Shown here: positions 1 through 13,080 of the stretch, piece by piece | How the letters are laid out: every line of letters begins with the position of its first letter | Position numbering within the stretch: position 1 is the first letter of the stretch | Assembly (NCBI GenBank): GCA_016584305.1 | Contig: JACEEZ010011597.1 | Span: forward strand, 125,001-189,000 | Length of the DNA: 64,000 nt | Direction of reading: 5' to 3' | Source of the DNA: Chionoecetes opilio | Lineage: Eukaryota; Arthropoda; Malacostraca; Decapoda; Majidae | Made by a program: the position numbers and the translations under genes | Notes under the pieces: model-generated | What the model was told of the DNA's origin: nothing | The model's input: only the letters and a program-made list of their open reading frames with translations | Database searches by the model: none

Positions 1-1512
1 GCGTAGATGCCCTTGCCATCCACCTGGCCCGGTGGAGCGGTCCGGGGCGGGAGAAGCGGATGCCGCGCTTCGGAACTCCGCCGAGAGCAATTACGCAGAG
101 CTCCAGAAGTTCCGGTAGTCGGCCCGGGGCTGGGCGTGGTCGAGGAAGCGGCGGAAGTTGACCAGCAGCTCGTCCCGCTCCGGAACGTCATCGGCGGTGA
201 ACGGCTCCGGCGTGGTCCTGTCGATGAACTCCCACCCGCCTTGGAACCTCTTGAACAGCTGGATGTCGGGGCCGCTCGAGACTCCAAGGCAGGTGGAGAA
301 GGCCTTCTCCAGGACCAGCTCGTACACGTGGTGCCGGCAGGCCAGGTGGAGGACGGGCCGATCCAGCTTCTGCTCGATGAGGGTACAAGCCCCGTAACCA
401 GCCCGCTGTTCACCGCCGTGGTGTCGAAGCTGAGACCGCGGACCCGCTCCTCCAGCTCCCAGTCCTCCAGCGCTGTGAGCACGGCCTGAGCGCAGTCCTG
501 TGCTCGGCCGGACGGGAGCTTGGGGACGGTGAGGAGCTTGACCACTCCACCCCCCCGACACAGGACCGGGAGCCGGTCGACGCTCCCTCCCCCGCCATCG
601 CTCTCGGGACGATCTTTCCGTCCCAGTGGACGATGAGAACGGCGTCGGGGTTGAACGCGGCCTTGATCTCCTTGGCAGCCTCCTCTCGGAACTTCATCCG
701 AGCGCGCCTGAAGGATTCGCGGTTCAGCACCAGCTCGGCGGGGTCGTGTCCTAAGTTCCGTGCTGCAGCTGACAACACGTGAAACCGCATTGCGGTTGGA
801 CACCTTGGTCCGGTCGAGCGCGGGGCCAGTTCACTGTTGAGGACGGACTTTCGCACGCTCGCCCGCAGCGCTTCGGAGTATGTGCCGACGTTGAGGGCCT
901 CTCGTCGTCGCCATCGTTGAAGACGTTCCCTTCGTGTGCGCGCCGCAACGGCCGGGTAGGACTGTTGCCGGCACTGGCACTGGAGTCGGAAGAACTGCCC
1001 GGGGGAAGAACTGCCCGAAAGCACAACGGACCGGTCAAGCTCAAGGCACACTTTCGCCTCCGCTTCCGCCCGCGGCGATTCATTGACTCCAACTTCTCCT
1101 TGACCTTCTTCTCTTTGACAGCAAGGGACATGTCTCGAGAACCGAGAGAACCCCGGGGCTCGTCCTCCCTTTGGGCCAGCAGGAAGGACCGGTCCTCTTC
1201 CTCTGTGAGGAGTGTAAGCGCATCTTGGTGCGCGATGTCGAAAGAGGCGACGCAGGGATGCGACGAATGCCTCTTCCCTCGCCACCTGGGTCGGCCCGCG
1301 CTTCGACTTGCTCTTCTTCAAGGAGACCCACTCATCGTAGAGTCGGATGAGTTTGTCGCGCGCCCGGTGGGCTGCCTGGACTGGAATGCGTGCCCAGGCC
1401 CAGAATGCGAGTACCTCATCGATCACCTTGGCCGCCGCGGGCTTCTTCTCGTGCTTCAGTTCCATGAAGGTGCAGGAACAGACGGAGAGCTTGTCCTCGT
1501 GTTGGGAGTCGG
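1..1512 (-). pseudogene. GC-rich remnant of a transposase-like repeat gene
   Basis: Read on the minus strand, this is one protein broken over several frames; it begins near 1465 (MELKHEKKPAAAK...) and runs off the left edge. Visible blocks are a basic N-terminal part (RARDKLIRLYDEWVSLKK), a Lys/Arg-rich coil near 1080-1130, a block with ...NPDAVLIVHWDGKIVP near 605-660, and a C-terminal block with LHLACRHHVYELVLEKAF and SSGPDIQLFKRFQ at about 240-350. I recall this combination from a multicopy invertebrate repeat protein that may carry an RNase-H-like transposase fold, but I cannot name the superfamily. At least three frame changes separate the blocks, so it is not functional as written. Its base composition is far more GC-rich than the AT-rich DNA that starts after about 1560, which suggests recent insertion or transfer. 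Confidence 0.6.
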
Positions 1513-2210
1513 CTTCCCGTAAGTTCGTTCAGTGTACTATGTACAAGGTACACAGTCGTGTTTGACCTAGTCGTCGCCATCGCAACTCTGGGAAACAGGA
1601 GAGGGGAAGGTATTATTAGTCAATTATATAAAAATTTTATGTAATGCGTCAAAAGAAGAAACATGTCAAATGGATGAGGATGATTGGAAATTCCCTGAGG
1701 AACAGCACTTTCTGGGCAACAAAAATGTAACAGCGAATAAAAAACGAACCAAACTGTTATAGAGGCGTGGTAAACAGTTTCTAAGAGCCCACGGTGCCAA
1801 CCGACACTCCTTTCGGTCGAAAACGTGCACTAAGACTGAGCCAACCAACGGGCAAAATACGGCCCCGGAACGCGGGCTAACGAGTTTTTGCCTGTTTTTG
1901 CCTGACCTGGCCTGGCTCCGATCGACCGGAAGTGGTGTAATAAACAATTGTTAGACAAAAAAAAGCCAAAATACGTCGGAAATGCAATTTAATGATGGAA
2001 AATGTTGTTCGAAATATGTTTAAAGTAAATTTGAAAAAGTTGATTTTTTCCCGAAAAATGTCAACTTTGACCTCAATTCGCGACCTCTAAATATTAATAT
2101 TTTTTTAAATCCTTTTGCACACATTATTTTGTACGGGAATGAAACCAGGAAAACCACCCGCCACCCTAAAAATCGGATAAAATAAAATTCACTATATGGC
2201 TAAGTGCCAC
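1513..2210. other. AT-rich spacer, no gene recognised
   Basis: This stretch follows the GC-rich remnant and is increasingly AT-rich. The open frames inside it are short and look like nothing I recognise. Confidence 0.5.
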
Positions 2211-2400
2211 CCTAATATATATACTATATATATATGTATATATATGTATATATATACTATATATATTGTATATATATATATGCTATATATATATGTATAT
2301 GTATATATATATGTATATATACTATATATATGTATATATATAAATGTATATATACTATATATATATGTATATGTATATATATATATATGGATATATATAC

Positions 2401-2468
<68 letters not shown>
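2211..2468. repeat. TA-rich microsatellite
   Basis: Imperfect (TA)n interrupted by TATATGTA and ACTATA units. The open frames across it (strings of Tyr/Ile/Val) are artefacts of the repeat. Confidence 0.95.
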
Positions 2469-2471
<3 letters not shown>

Positions 2472-3281
2472 TCAAACCTCGATATAACGGACCTCGATGT
2501 AACGGACTTCAGATATAACGGACTCCATTTACGTGACTTTTTTATTTTATTTTTTTATTTTTTTATTTTTACATATTAGACCGCTTATCACTGCTCGAAT
2601 TGTCAACTCAACATAATTGTATTATTTTCTCAATTTACTTTGGAATGCTTGGGTTTTAAAGACTTTTGATGTATCACATATTAAGATATAATATTATAAG
2701 GAAGGAGCCTGTGCTGCTAGTGATTTAGTGGTAGAAGGTGTGTATTGTTTAAAATAGTGACTATTAGTGTTATGGCGTGGCCGCTGCTACGTCTCCCTGT
2801 CACCTCAACACCCTAAATCACCCTTATCTAAGGTGACACGCTGTGCTACACTGACCTAAATAGTGACACGTGTATAGAACTGCACTTCACAACCATATAA
2901 TATATATATGATAATGAGCATTAGTTATGATAATAAGCAATACCTTTGGAAGCCACGGCTGAATCTGGTTCGTAGTAATTTGTTTACCTTTCACTAGAGC
3001 TTGAGCTTGGCTAGCTACACGGTCTATTTGTGTTTGTGATTATTTCTTATTTATTTCACGTGTAGGAGCGGACCAAATTCAGCATGTAGTGCCAGTCACT
3101 GTTTACCTCTCAACATAGCTACACAGTCTGGTTGTGTTTGTGATTATTTCTCATTTATTTCACAATTTTTCCGTTTTTTTCATATATTTTTCCACCCTTG
3201 GGAAAATACCCTCGCTATAACGGACAATCGGCTTTATCGGACCACTCCTCCCCCCTTTAGTCCGTTATATCGAGGTTTGAC

Positions 3282-3283
<2 letters not shown>
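2469..3283. mobile_element. Tigger/pogo-like nonautonomous DNA element, type P1
   Basis: The ends are inverted copies of a 24-base repeat beginning CAGTCAAACCTCGATATAAC and perfectly matched at the right end. The element is flanked by TA on both sides, as expected for Tc1/mariner-pogo type insertion. It is 815 bp with no transposase. Its middle (about 2640-2750, inverted) matches a block shared with elements near 42.8, 50.8, 52.1 and 60.0 kb. It sits inside a long TA array, a favourable target for a TA-specific transposase. Confidence 0.85.
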
Positions 3284-3369
<86 letters not shown>

Positions 3370-3459
3370 TAATATTTATATATATTTAAAATTATTTTAT
3401 AATATTATATGTATATATATATATTATATATATATAATATATATATATTATATATATAT

Positions 3460-3493
<34 letters not shown>

Positions 3494-3544
3494 ATATATA
3501 TATATATTATAATATATATATATATATATTATATATATATTAGT

Positions 3545-3586
<42 letters not shown>

Positions 3587-3591
3587 TATAT

Positions 3592-3624
<33 letters not shown>

Positions 3625-3754
3625 TATGTTTATATGTTATTTTATAATATACATATAAATTTTAACTATATATATATATATATATATACTATATATATAT
3701 ATATATATACATACAATTACATATATATATTATATATAGTATATATGTATATTG

Positions 3755-3813
<59 letters not shown>

Positions 3814-3836
3814 ATATATATATATATAATATATTA
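3284..3836. repeat. TA-rich microsatellite
   Basis: (TA)n with AAT and TATAA interruptions. It continues the array on the left of the P1 element, so P1 appears to have split one original array. Confidence 0.93.
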
Positions 3837-4623
3837 CAGGGAGGTCCCGTTATACGAGCATTCGGTATACGAGAATCCGATGAAACGAGATTTGTAAATT
3901 AGGGTCTATTTTCAATATACGAGATCGAAAATCCAATGATACGACATTCAAACTGGGGTGAATAAAATTATCAAGTTCAAAATGCACGCCCTACCACTCC
4001 TGGGCTGGACAAAGGGGTATTTGGTTGACCCCAGTGAGGTCACCCCTAGCAAGCCTTGACCTGAAGGGTAATTAAGCATATGGCGTGGCCTGACATTTAG
4101 GGTAATTAACAGGTGTGCGGCCCCAACCTTGGGACCGCAGTCAGGTCCCCCCTAGCAAGGCGTGACCTGAAGGGTAATTAAGCATATGGCGTGGCCTGAC
4201 CTTTAGGGGTAATTAGCAGGTGTGCGGCCCCAACCTTGGAACCACTACACTACCTTCTCTTGTATCACGTGGCGTCCCCTACATTACAACGTCTTTTTTG
4301 CTTGTTATGCATGTTTTATGTTTAATTAATGTGTGGTTATGTTATTTTGTGTGCTATTTTCTCTTTCAGAATGCTTTTTCTACAGAATAGGTAGTACAGT
4401 GTGGGTAATATAGACGCTGTGTGTTTGTTGTGTTTGCTATAGTTTATTGTAGCTTGAAAAACATGTCTTCTTTTTTTTTTCTTTCTTTTTTTATTTTTTT
4501 ATAAATGATTGGGTCCTGGAACCAAACCTATATTTTACCATTATTTATGTTTCGTTATACGAGATTTCGCTTTACGAGTATGCCAGGTGGAACCTAACTG
4601 CTTGTATCTTCGGGACCTCCCTG
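3837..4623. mobile_element. Tigger/pogo-like nonautonomous DNA element, type P2
   Basis: The left end starts CAGGGAGGTCCCGTTATACG; the right end reads back as CAGGGAGGTCCCGAAGATAC. Both are bordered by TA. The body contains a direct duplication of a GC-rich unit (about 4020-4125 and 4127-4240) with 'GACCTGAAGGGTAATTAAGCA'-like sequence. No coding remnant of transposase is visible. Other P2 copies are at 40043-43377, 50043-51516 (opposite orientation) and 63776 onward. Confidence 0.85.
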
Positions 4624-7062
4624 TATATATATATATGGCCCCTGACCTAACATCTAGACATTCTTTATTGACTATATATATCACAGAATAACATTCCCAT
4701 TGCCGCATTATTCAAGGAAGTACCACGGTCTTGTTTTGCACACTGCACAAATATACACTGGTTTTCTTGAAAAAATAAGGAAATTTTGCATTACTTCTAT
4801 TACTATTTGAGGAGCATGATAATCTTGCTCCTCAAATAGTAATGAGATTGCCGAAACTATTAATGTAGAAAGTGGCTAAAAATGGATATTTGGGCATTTG
4901 TTTTCCAGACTAATGCCACTATCAGAAATAGTCCAAGAACCATTCCTACCAGAGACAAAGTCCATGGCTCTGGGCTGTGGTGAAGCATTTGTCAGGTATA
5001 CATTCAACCTAATTTCAAGACAGAATGTAGACACCACATGTTTCACCAAAGACCACAGACTAGACCCTTAGGAACAGTGTCTGGACTGTCTTCTGGTAGT
5101 GGTACTGGTCTGGTGAACAGTTCCCAAGATCTGGAGTAATATTGAAAATTTGACGTTGATTCCACGTCGGGTGGACAACGTCATTTATTGGGTAGACATA
5201 TTATATGCAGCTGGTACACTAGCTCAATTCATATACGTACTGGAAATTGGTATTTCATGGTCATTCAGAACTCATATTAGTATCTACAGTATTATTAGCA
5301 TTACAGCAATTCCACATCAAACATCACAGTCATACTGGGTAGGCTACCTGAATAACCAGCAAACACTTGAATGGAATTAAGTTTAAAAGTTGATTTGCCA
5401 ATGATATTAACATACTGAACTGAATAGTGGCTTATCACACAGTGGACAATTTATAACTCTGAAACTGGGGAAATCACAGAAACAATTACCTTAGGTGAAA
5501 ATAAACATTGTGCAAGTGTATATGTACTTAACATGTTACTTTATTTGTTTTTGTATATCAAAGGAAATCTGAAATACAAAAATATCCACCACCACCAATC
5601 TTTAGTAAACTAAACCCCTAATAGTCGCTCACATCACCTGTCAGAGCTTTCCGAATGCATCAGTGGTGATGTATCTACCATTTCATCTACGGCATCAATT
5701 TGCAGTGCTTCGAGCACTGTCACACCAAATGAATTGCTTGGAGTAGATGACAACACTTCATACACAATCTTCCTCTTCTTGGCTGCTGTTGGTGTACAAT
5801 GTTCAGACCCCCGGACACAGATGAAGAAAGGCTAGGATAGGCAGGTGCGACTTGTGATGGAGACTGCTCTAGTGCCTGCATGGTGGGGGTGAAATTCAGA
5901 ATCATTAGCAGAATACTACAACAAACATTATACTGTATTCACCTGGGCCCCATTATACAGCAATCATGCAGCTATATTTAGTTATACAATAATGGATAAA
6001 TGTCTTTACACTAAATTCCAATTTACAGTAAATAGTTTTTTTATAATTTTTGCGTTAAAATGTTACCCTCACTTGAGCTTCTCCTTTCACCACCTCCAAT
6101 CCTGTCATGTGCATATTGCAGGCATTTAGCCACGGCCTTTAATATAGTGCCTAAAGCAACCTCTCTTTGAATCCCTGGCCTGGATATTCAACCAAAGAGT
6201 TGCCTAACGGGAATATTTAATCATACCAAATACCTATCCTGTCCTCTTATCTAAAAATACAATATAGGCTACATCTCCCACACAGGCGACAGTGGAAAAC
6301 TAGAAACTAGGCTAAGTTATTTTCCTATAGGCCTAATTGTCAGATTCCTGGAATTTGTGGGTTGCACCGTTTGTCTGAATTTTATGGAAGTTCTGACAGC
6401 GTTCCTTATAAAAAGGCTAATATGGAAACTAGAATACAAAGGAGGTATCCAGGGGAACTCATTAAAATTGATGAAGAATTTTCAAAAAGAAAGTGAAATT
6501 AGAACATTATTAAGAAGAAAGTGTTCGTCCAAGAGAAGTGATAAGTGGTTAATAAGGTTCAGTATTGACTTCAATCATTTTCTTATTTATAATTTTAAAT
6601 AATATATACAAAAATATTGGTACAAAGAGCTTTAAGAACATGTTTTCAAATGACGCCAAAATATAAAGAAAATTAATTGAATGCTTATGTGATGAATTAA
6701 ACAAAAGGATTTTAAGAAAATATATGAATGGAGGTATAAATGGCAGATGAACTTTAAATTAATGCAGAAAAATGGAATGGTGTGAAATATAAAAAGAGTA
6801 CAAACACCTGGTTGGATTATAGCCTAGGAAGCAATATTTTGAAGATATCCAGCCAGGAGAAAGATTTAGAAATAATTATCAATATTAAGCATCTACACAA
6901 AACCATATAAATGAAGGATAACCTTGTATAGCCTATTAGCAAATATGAGAATAACCTTTAGATGTGTTAGTGAGAAAATTATAAAGATATTTACATGCAT
7001 TCCCCTACATCTGAACTTTCAAGTTGTGACCTTTCAGTGATACAAACAATTAAGTGTGTGTA
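4624..7062. other. AT-rich stretch, probably intron or intergenic, unassigned
   Basis: No exon could be supported. A weak candidate lies at 4908-4995: AG acceptor, about 29 codons containing ALGCGEAFV, then GTATAC. It lacks any CUB hallmark. On the minus strand, about 5640-5905 has two overlapping frames ending in a Ser/Leu-rich peptide that might be the tail of a decayed repeat gene. The rest is AT-rich and featureless. Confidence 0.4.
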
Positions 7063-7493
7063 CGGGTTGAAGTTCCCAAACTCGGCAACCTCGGGACCAC
7101 GCGCGAGCTGAGTAATGGAATTTTCCGACTTTTAGAAAGTCAATTCTTTAGGTCAATTTTCTCAGAAATAGTTAACACATTGTTCTTCCTTTTCTTTTCA
7201 CTTCCACCAGTAGGTGTTCCTGGACGTTTGGGAGCCATAATACCAATAACAGACCTGTAGAAGTACACAAAATAACAGTGTACACAACTCTACAGTCACA
7301 ACACCACTGAACAATAACAACAAACAAATCGGCGGGAGAAACCAAGCGGCCTAGTGTGGTGGCACCTAGCGGCTGACCCGGCAACTACGCACCGGGGTTT
7401 GGGTGTTCTGCCGTGTTTTGGAAAATCCGGAACCATAGCCGAGTTTTGGGTGTTGCCGAGTCTTGGGATGCCGAGTTTGGGAACTTCAACCTG
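7063..7493. mobile_element. Short TA-flanked inverted-repeat element, type P6
   Basis: The left end reads CGGGTTGAAGTTCCCAAACT and the right end reads back CAGGTTGAAGTTCCCAAACT, each bordered by TA. The element is 431 bp and has no transposase. A more decayed copy, with the same internal run 'ACCAATAACAGACCTGTA', lies at 15896-16319 inside a LINE. The TIR style and TA target suggest a pogo/Tigger-type MITE. Confidence 0.8.
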
Positions 7494-8437
<944 letters not shown>

Positions 8438-8614
8438 CTAGGTAAATACATACATACAATAGGCAGCCAATAGAACAACAGCAGGCAATAAAAAAATGGA
8501 GAGAGATGTTATGTGTTGTGTTTTTGTATCTATAGTTTTTAACCTCCTTTCCCAAAACATAACTCTTTTGCTTACATGGATACATTTACATTTATCCTTT
8601 TTTTTTTCTTTTCT

Positions 8615-8775
8615 TTTTTTAAATCACAAGGAACTGGCCAAGGGCACAACAAAAATGGGTAACACAAAGCCCGCTTAGTTGCTAGTCTCTATAAAGAAGA
8701 CAGTAAGAGAATAAAATAAAAACAGGGGGGTGAGCCAATTTAGTTCGAGAGGTGTCTTGTTACTCTTCTTTACTC
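8615..8775 (-). mobile_element. 3' end of a Jockey-like LINE
   Basis: The reverse complement matches the 3' ends at 36370-36520 and 29330-29450, including GGGACTGGCAACTAAGCGGG-type sequence and the A-rich tail (here poly-T at 8598-8620). Only the non-coding 3' end is present. Confidence 0.7.
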
Positions 8776-9124
8776 TTTTCTTTTACCTTGCTTGGATAGC
8801 ATTCGCTTCGCCAGCGATGGATCTAATGACAACCCCAGCACCCTTTTATGAGTGGCTCTTATACCCACCCTTCCAAGGGTCTCACTCTCTCTTTTCTCAA
8901 GGAAGCATTCACAGTATAATACATGTATCATCTCCAAGGATAGCTCACTCCTTGAAAGTGACTCAACGATCCTTGCAAGCACACCTGTGCCATTTCAACA
9001 GGGTCCAAGGGTGGTTTCTCCATCCCTCCAGGAATGACTTCCTTTCCCTTCTATGGGTGGATTTCTATATGGGCGACCCACTCTGTCCTACGAACGCAGC
9101 TCTCCCTTCCCCTAAAGATTGAAC
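8776..9124. other. Unidentified repeat-like block with open frames on both strands
   Basis: The plus strand is open for about 116 codons and starts with a hydrophobic stretch that mimics a signal peptide; the minus strand is open too. The block directly abuts a LINE 3' end, and codon use looks like a non-coding repeat. I do not call a gene here. Confidence 0.35.
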
Positions 9125-9954
9125 TCCTCTGTAGTATTTGTTTCTGTTTGCATGTAATACACAGACTGCAGGGTTTCAGATGGGAATGGGTAGGGGACAT
9201 TAGAGGGTAGGGCAAAAGGAAAAAGTTGACGGTGAAAAAGGGAGGATAGAGACAAAGAAGGCAAAAATAGGATAAAAGTAGTCTATAAGTAGTACGTAAG
9301 TAAGTAAGTTCATGCTTCCAACCTTTTTCTTATCATCTTAAAGATAGCACTTATGGATGAGAGGTATGGTTGCTTGGTTTCTGTGGTCCAGGGTACTGAC
9401 TGTAATTTGCTAAAGGCTCAAAAACTAAAGACATGTAAGATAAGTAGGTACCTCAACAAAAGATCATTATACCAGCACATGCACTCCCTGTCTCTTCCAT
9501 CTTTTTTTGTATCCTCAAATATTTTTATTTATCAAAACCAATACTCAAAGACAGACTGCTGGCAGCATGTTCAAAGATGATCTTGTAGGGTATGGTTAAA
9601 AATCCACTCAAGATTAATATTTTTTTCAATCATATTTCTATAAAGGGTAAGATTTGACTCGAAAAGTCTTTCATCCTTACTATTCAGGGCGTATGGTCTG
9701 ACTATTTGCTTTGATATATGAATAGAACTGTTCTCATTGCATTGACATATTTACTATCCATTGTCCAATTGGTCACAGTCAATCTATGCTTTTAAAAAAA
9801 AACCTTAACCCTAAAAAAAAAAAATTACAGAAGTAGAAAAATGAAAAGCAGGGAAATGGTGTCAAAAAGACTTATTTGTAAAAAGGTGGACTTATGGATG
9901 TATACATTGCAGCTAAGATGTTACAGCTATTTTTCTTTATTTTTTTCTGTGCAG
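9125..9954. other. Intron-like sequence upstream of the first visible CUB exon
   Basis: Apart from the polypyrimidine tract and AG acceptor at its right end (about 9930-9954), nothing is recognisable. The N-terminal half of the first CUB domain was searched for by its SPxYP pattern and not found here. Confidence 0.5.
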
Positions 9955-10162
9955 CTGTCCATTTGATCAAGTAAAATCTATGATGGGCCAAGCCAAGTCT
10001 CATCTCTCATTGGCACGTACTGTGGCCAGCAGCGGAATTTGGTCATCTTCAGCACCTCTAGCTCCCTCCTTCTCACCTTCAACACCCTTGACCGCAATGC
10101 TGACACCCAAAACGAGGCTTCCAGGGGATATTCAACTTTTCTGAGAGTTATTTTAAATTTAG
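9955..10162 (+). CDS. Exon: C-terminal half of CUB domain a
   Basis: A strong acceptor (TTTTTTCTGTGCAG) precedes the exon and a GTAAGT donor follows it. The protein shows CPFDQVKIYDG, then GTYCGQQ, IFSTSSSLLLTFNT and GFQGIFNF. This is the usual second half of a CUB: third Cys, Asp, Tyr-Asp-Gly, the YCG motif with the fourth Cys, and the final aromatic strands. Reading it through needs one extra base in each of two A4 runs (about 9974-9978 and 10110-10114); as written there are frame breaks. The exon starts with one base completing a codon (phase 2 intron just before the third Cys), as in CUB-b and CUB-c. The matching N-terminal half is not found upstream in this window. Confidence 0.85.
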
Positions 10163-10855
10163 GTAAGTGTGGATGTTTGATATTTTTAGCCTTGTAAATT
10201 TTTCTAGCAAACATGATGTTCAGTCATTAGTGTATTTTTTTTCCAGAATCTTTTTTATTGTTGAATTTTTATTGAGGTTTCTTGCTGTCACTAACCTCAC
10301 AAGTAGTGTGTTTTTTTTTGTATATAGCAAATGTTTGGAAAAATTTGTTGGGTGAAAATTTTTATGGTCCTGTGCTAATGTGACCAATGACCTTGTGTTG
10401 TTAAGAGTTCTTCAGGGTTCAATGGTTGGTGTATAATCAGATTTTTATTTACTGTTTTTACTAAGTCATTATGATGGATCAATTTCTCTTCTGTGGATAT
10501 GTGATATTGATCATTAAAAATATCATCATGTATCTGATTCAAGCAAATTACTCTTTTTTTTTTCTGTAGCTACTTTAACCAGAATTTTTTTAGTAGGAAA
10601 TACTTTCCACCCAAAATAGCCATGGTAACTGATCTCAAGGCTAGGGATGGAGTGAAAGGTTGGGACTTATTCATGAGGCTGAAACATCTTGAATTCAAAT
10701 TAAAAGGGAAGGAGTGGCAAATCTGGCCATCAAGGGAGCCTGTTGCATGGTTTTGTTGGCATACTATGTTTTGTTTTGTTTTAATGATTGATGCATTGTC
10801 CATCATTCAAAAACACTAAGGGAAATAATTTTTCAACTCCCTCCTAATTGGCCAG
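10163..10855 (+). other. Intron between CUB-a and CUB-b
   Basis: AT-rich, bounded by GTAAGT and TAATTGGCCAG. An open frame at 10622-10819 is not supported by splice sites or domain signals. CUB-a ends in phase 2 while the next exon begins in phase 1, so a very small exon or a base error must be involved. Confidence 0.6.
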
Positions 10856-11089
10856 TCTTCATCAATGCCTCGGACTCCATGCACATACGGGGTACAGAGT
10901 GTGACCAACGGTCCCCCATAAAGGAGAAAATGGCACTGTCTACAGCCCCAATTACCCGTTTCCATACCCTCCCAATATCGTGTGTAGGTATTTCATCTAT
11001 GGGCTTCAAGATGCCCAAAACTTGGGAAAGAGTGAGACTCCAGTTTCTGAGAATTTTGACATACCTGCGGAGCCAAAAGGAGGTAAAAA
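10856..11089 (+). CDS. Exon: N-terminal half of CUB domain b
   Basis: The exon begins after CTCCTAATTGGCCAG and ends at a GTGAGT donor. It encodes a linker (FINASDSMHIRGTE), the first CUB Cys (ECDQRSP), the block NGTVYSPNYPFPYPPNIVC with the SPxYP signature and second Cys, then RYFIYGL, ERVRLQFLR and FDIPAEPKGG. Three one-base changes are needed: plus one A in the A3 run near 10918, minus one G near 11022-11026, plus one T near 11053-11057. The last two compensate each other. It ends in phase 2, matching the start of the 12300 exon. It precedes the C half of the same domain by about 1.2 kb. Confidence 0.85.
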
Positions 11090-11929
11090 GTGAGTATTCA
11101 TAACTGTAACATTTCAGTTTTTTTTTCCTGAAAGTTTATAGTAAGGAATGTATTTCCATATTGAATATTAATAACTTTGGCTGTCTGCATATGACATGCC
11201 ACCCAGCCATTCTATCTTGTCCCTTGCAGGTGTTAAACTATTTTATTGTCCCCAAATAACATATTCATGCTTTTCTAAGAGCTGCTCAGAAACAGACAAC
11301 ACAAAATTGAAATAACATGAGTTTGAAGATCATGTGGACAACAGCTAGGATTTGTGAACACGAGTTTTTTTTTGTTAGACTGAATATATCTGGTATACTA
11401 AGACTCACTTAATGCTGTGAAAGGCATAGCATGTCTGAGAAAAAAAGTGATATAAATTTTGAAAGCATTGAATAGGCAAAAGCAGAATGCTCAAAGGTGG
11501 TAGAGACTTGTAGAAAGAAGGGTTTTTGGTTTCTTATTGTATGGCTCATGTATTAATAAGATACAGTGAATATGCAGGGAAGGCAGAGGTCTCTTTTACA
11601 TAAGAGAATCACACAATTAGTATGTGTACAAAAAAATGTTAGAGAAAAGGCTTGGGAAGTAATGAGGATGGGTTTCAAAGATACATCTTTGTTTGTCAAC
11701 TGTCCAAATGGTAGGAATTTCTGTAGGAGTCACCAATGATAGATATGTAGTCTTTAATAGTCAAGTTGGTATTATTGACATAATACAGTAATGATACACA
11801 AACACTACAGTATACTGTTATATAATTACATTATTTTAGTATGTGGCCCACTCAAACTTTTGTGACAACTGTGATATTCATACATTGAACGCCAGATAAA
11901 TTCATTATTACCTTGATGATATTTAAATA

Positions 11930-11994
<65 letters not shown>

Positions 11995-12299
11995 AAATAT
12001 ATATGGTGACAACGCTTAACTATGATTGAAATCTTTCATATTGGTGTGCATAATATTATAAAATGAAATTTATAGAGCATTCCTTCAGAATGTTCCTGTT
12101 CAAATAAATTTGTGTTGATCTATAGTATAAGTTTAATAGGTATTACTATAGCATTATTTAGTGCCATAACCTAATCAGCTATACATACATTTGCTGAGCT
12201 TTCATATTCTAAAAATTTTGTTGGCAATACATACGTACATACTTCAACTGATGCAACGCTCATTGTTTCACTCATCAAGTGCATCACTTCCCAAAACAG
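11090..12299 (+). other. Intron within CUB-b
   Basis: Begins GTGAGT and ends AAAACAG with a weak pyrimidine tract. It carries a TA array at 11935-11989. No other element is recognised. Confidence 0.6.
11935..11989. repeat. (TA)n microsatellite
   Basis: About 55 bases of nearly pure TA repeat in an intron. Confidence 0.95.
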
Positions 12300-12489
12300 T
12301 TGTTTCTGATGGTTACCTGAGGATATACCTGAAGGGCCAAGAAACAGAAAATGTTTTATGACAACCCTGACCAGGAGGTGTGTGGAAAGACCCTCCCTCA
12401 AACAGTGTTCCTCGGGACCCCGGGCTTGTCATGGTCTTCAGTTCGGAAAATACAGGGTGGAATATTCAGGCACACTATAAATTTGAAAG
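12300..12489 (+). CDS. Exon: C-terminal half of CUB domain b
   Basis: Starts in phase 2 with one base before the third Cys codon, then SDGYLRIYLKGQE, YDNPDQEVCGKTLPQT, LVMVFSSENTGWNIQAHYKFE. These are the expected third Cys, Tyr in the calcium-site region, VCG fourth Cys and final strands. Three one-base corrections are needed: minus one T near 12303-12305, minus one T near 12353-12356, plus one G near 12421-12423; the net excess of one fits the observed length of 190. The donor is GTCAGT. As read it ends in phase 2, whereas the next exon recognised (24600) starts in phase 1. Either an exon in the TE-filled intron is missing or the exon end carries another base error. Confidence 0.83.
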
Positions 12490-12525
12490 GTCAGTGCTCT
12501 AAAAGATTAAATTGTAGCTTTATGA

Positions 12526-12619
12526 ATGTGTTTGTGTGTGTGTGTGGTGTTGTGTGTTTTGTGGTGCGTGTGCGTGTGCGTGTGCGTGTGTGTATGTGTG
12601 TGTGTGTGTGTGTGTGTGT
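12526..12619. repeat. (GT)n microsatellite at a LINE 3' end
   Basis: GT/GCGT repeats leading directly into TTTATTTACCTAGTTG, the 3' tail (reverse complement) of the LINE that follows. Confidence 0.9.
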
Positions 12620-13080
12620 TTATTTACCTAGTTGTTTTTAAACCTAGTTGTAACATACAGGAAAGAGCTATCTCGTACTGTCCCGTCCCCAAAATCACTA
12701 TTATCCAGTTTGCCTTTGAAGTCCTGAATACTTCTTGCATTAATCACTTTTGAAATCAAGGTTGTTCCAGGCTTCTATGCTTCTATAGGGGAAGCTGTAT
12801 TTTTTTATATCCCTCTTGCATGTTGTTCCTTTTCAATTTCTTCTCATGACCTCTTGTACTTCGGGTCGTCCCACACAAACAAATCTTTTCTATCAATTTT
12901 TTCCAGCCCCATTGATGCTCTATAACTGCTATAAAATCTCCCCTTTCTCTTCTTTTCTCAAGTGTTTGGGAGTTTTTAGTCTTGAAAGCTTTTTTCATAT
13001 GTTAAACCCTCTCAGGCTTGGAGCCTTTTTTTGTGGCTGCTCTTTGTATTCCCCTTCCAATTTCCTTATATCCTTTTTTT
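12620..13080 (-). mobile_element. LINE 3' fragment (family L-A)
   Basis: On the minus strand this is the end of a non-LTR retrotransposon ORF2 plus a short 3' UTR. It is about 90% similar by eye to 13150-13560, including the stretches around 'GTTGTTCCAGGCTTCTAT'. It ends in the tail next to the GT repeat and is truncated at the 5' side. Confidence 0.8.

Noticed and set aside
2196..2579. Long open frames rich in Tyr/Ile/Val across TA arrays (also 3634-3897)
   Set aside because: Pure consequence of TA repeats; open in several frames and on both strands.
4908..4995. Possible early exon of the CUB gene (AG ... ALGCGEAFV ... GT)
   Set aside because: Phases would fit, but no SPxYP or other CUB motif is present and the peptide is too short to judge.
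8730..9122. 130-codon frame with a signal-like N-terminus as a secreted protein
   Set aside because: Its start lies in the 3' end of a LINE, and the opposite strand is equally open; no family recognised.
10622..10819. 65-codon frame between CUB-a and CUB-b as an exon
   Set aside because: No splice borders in phase and no CUB or linker similarity.
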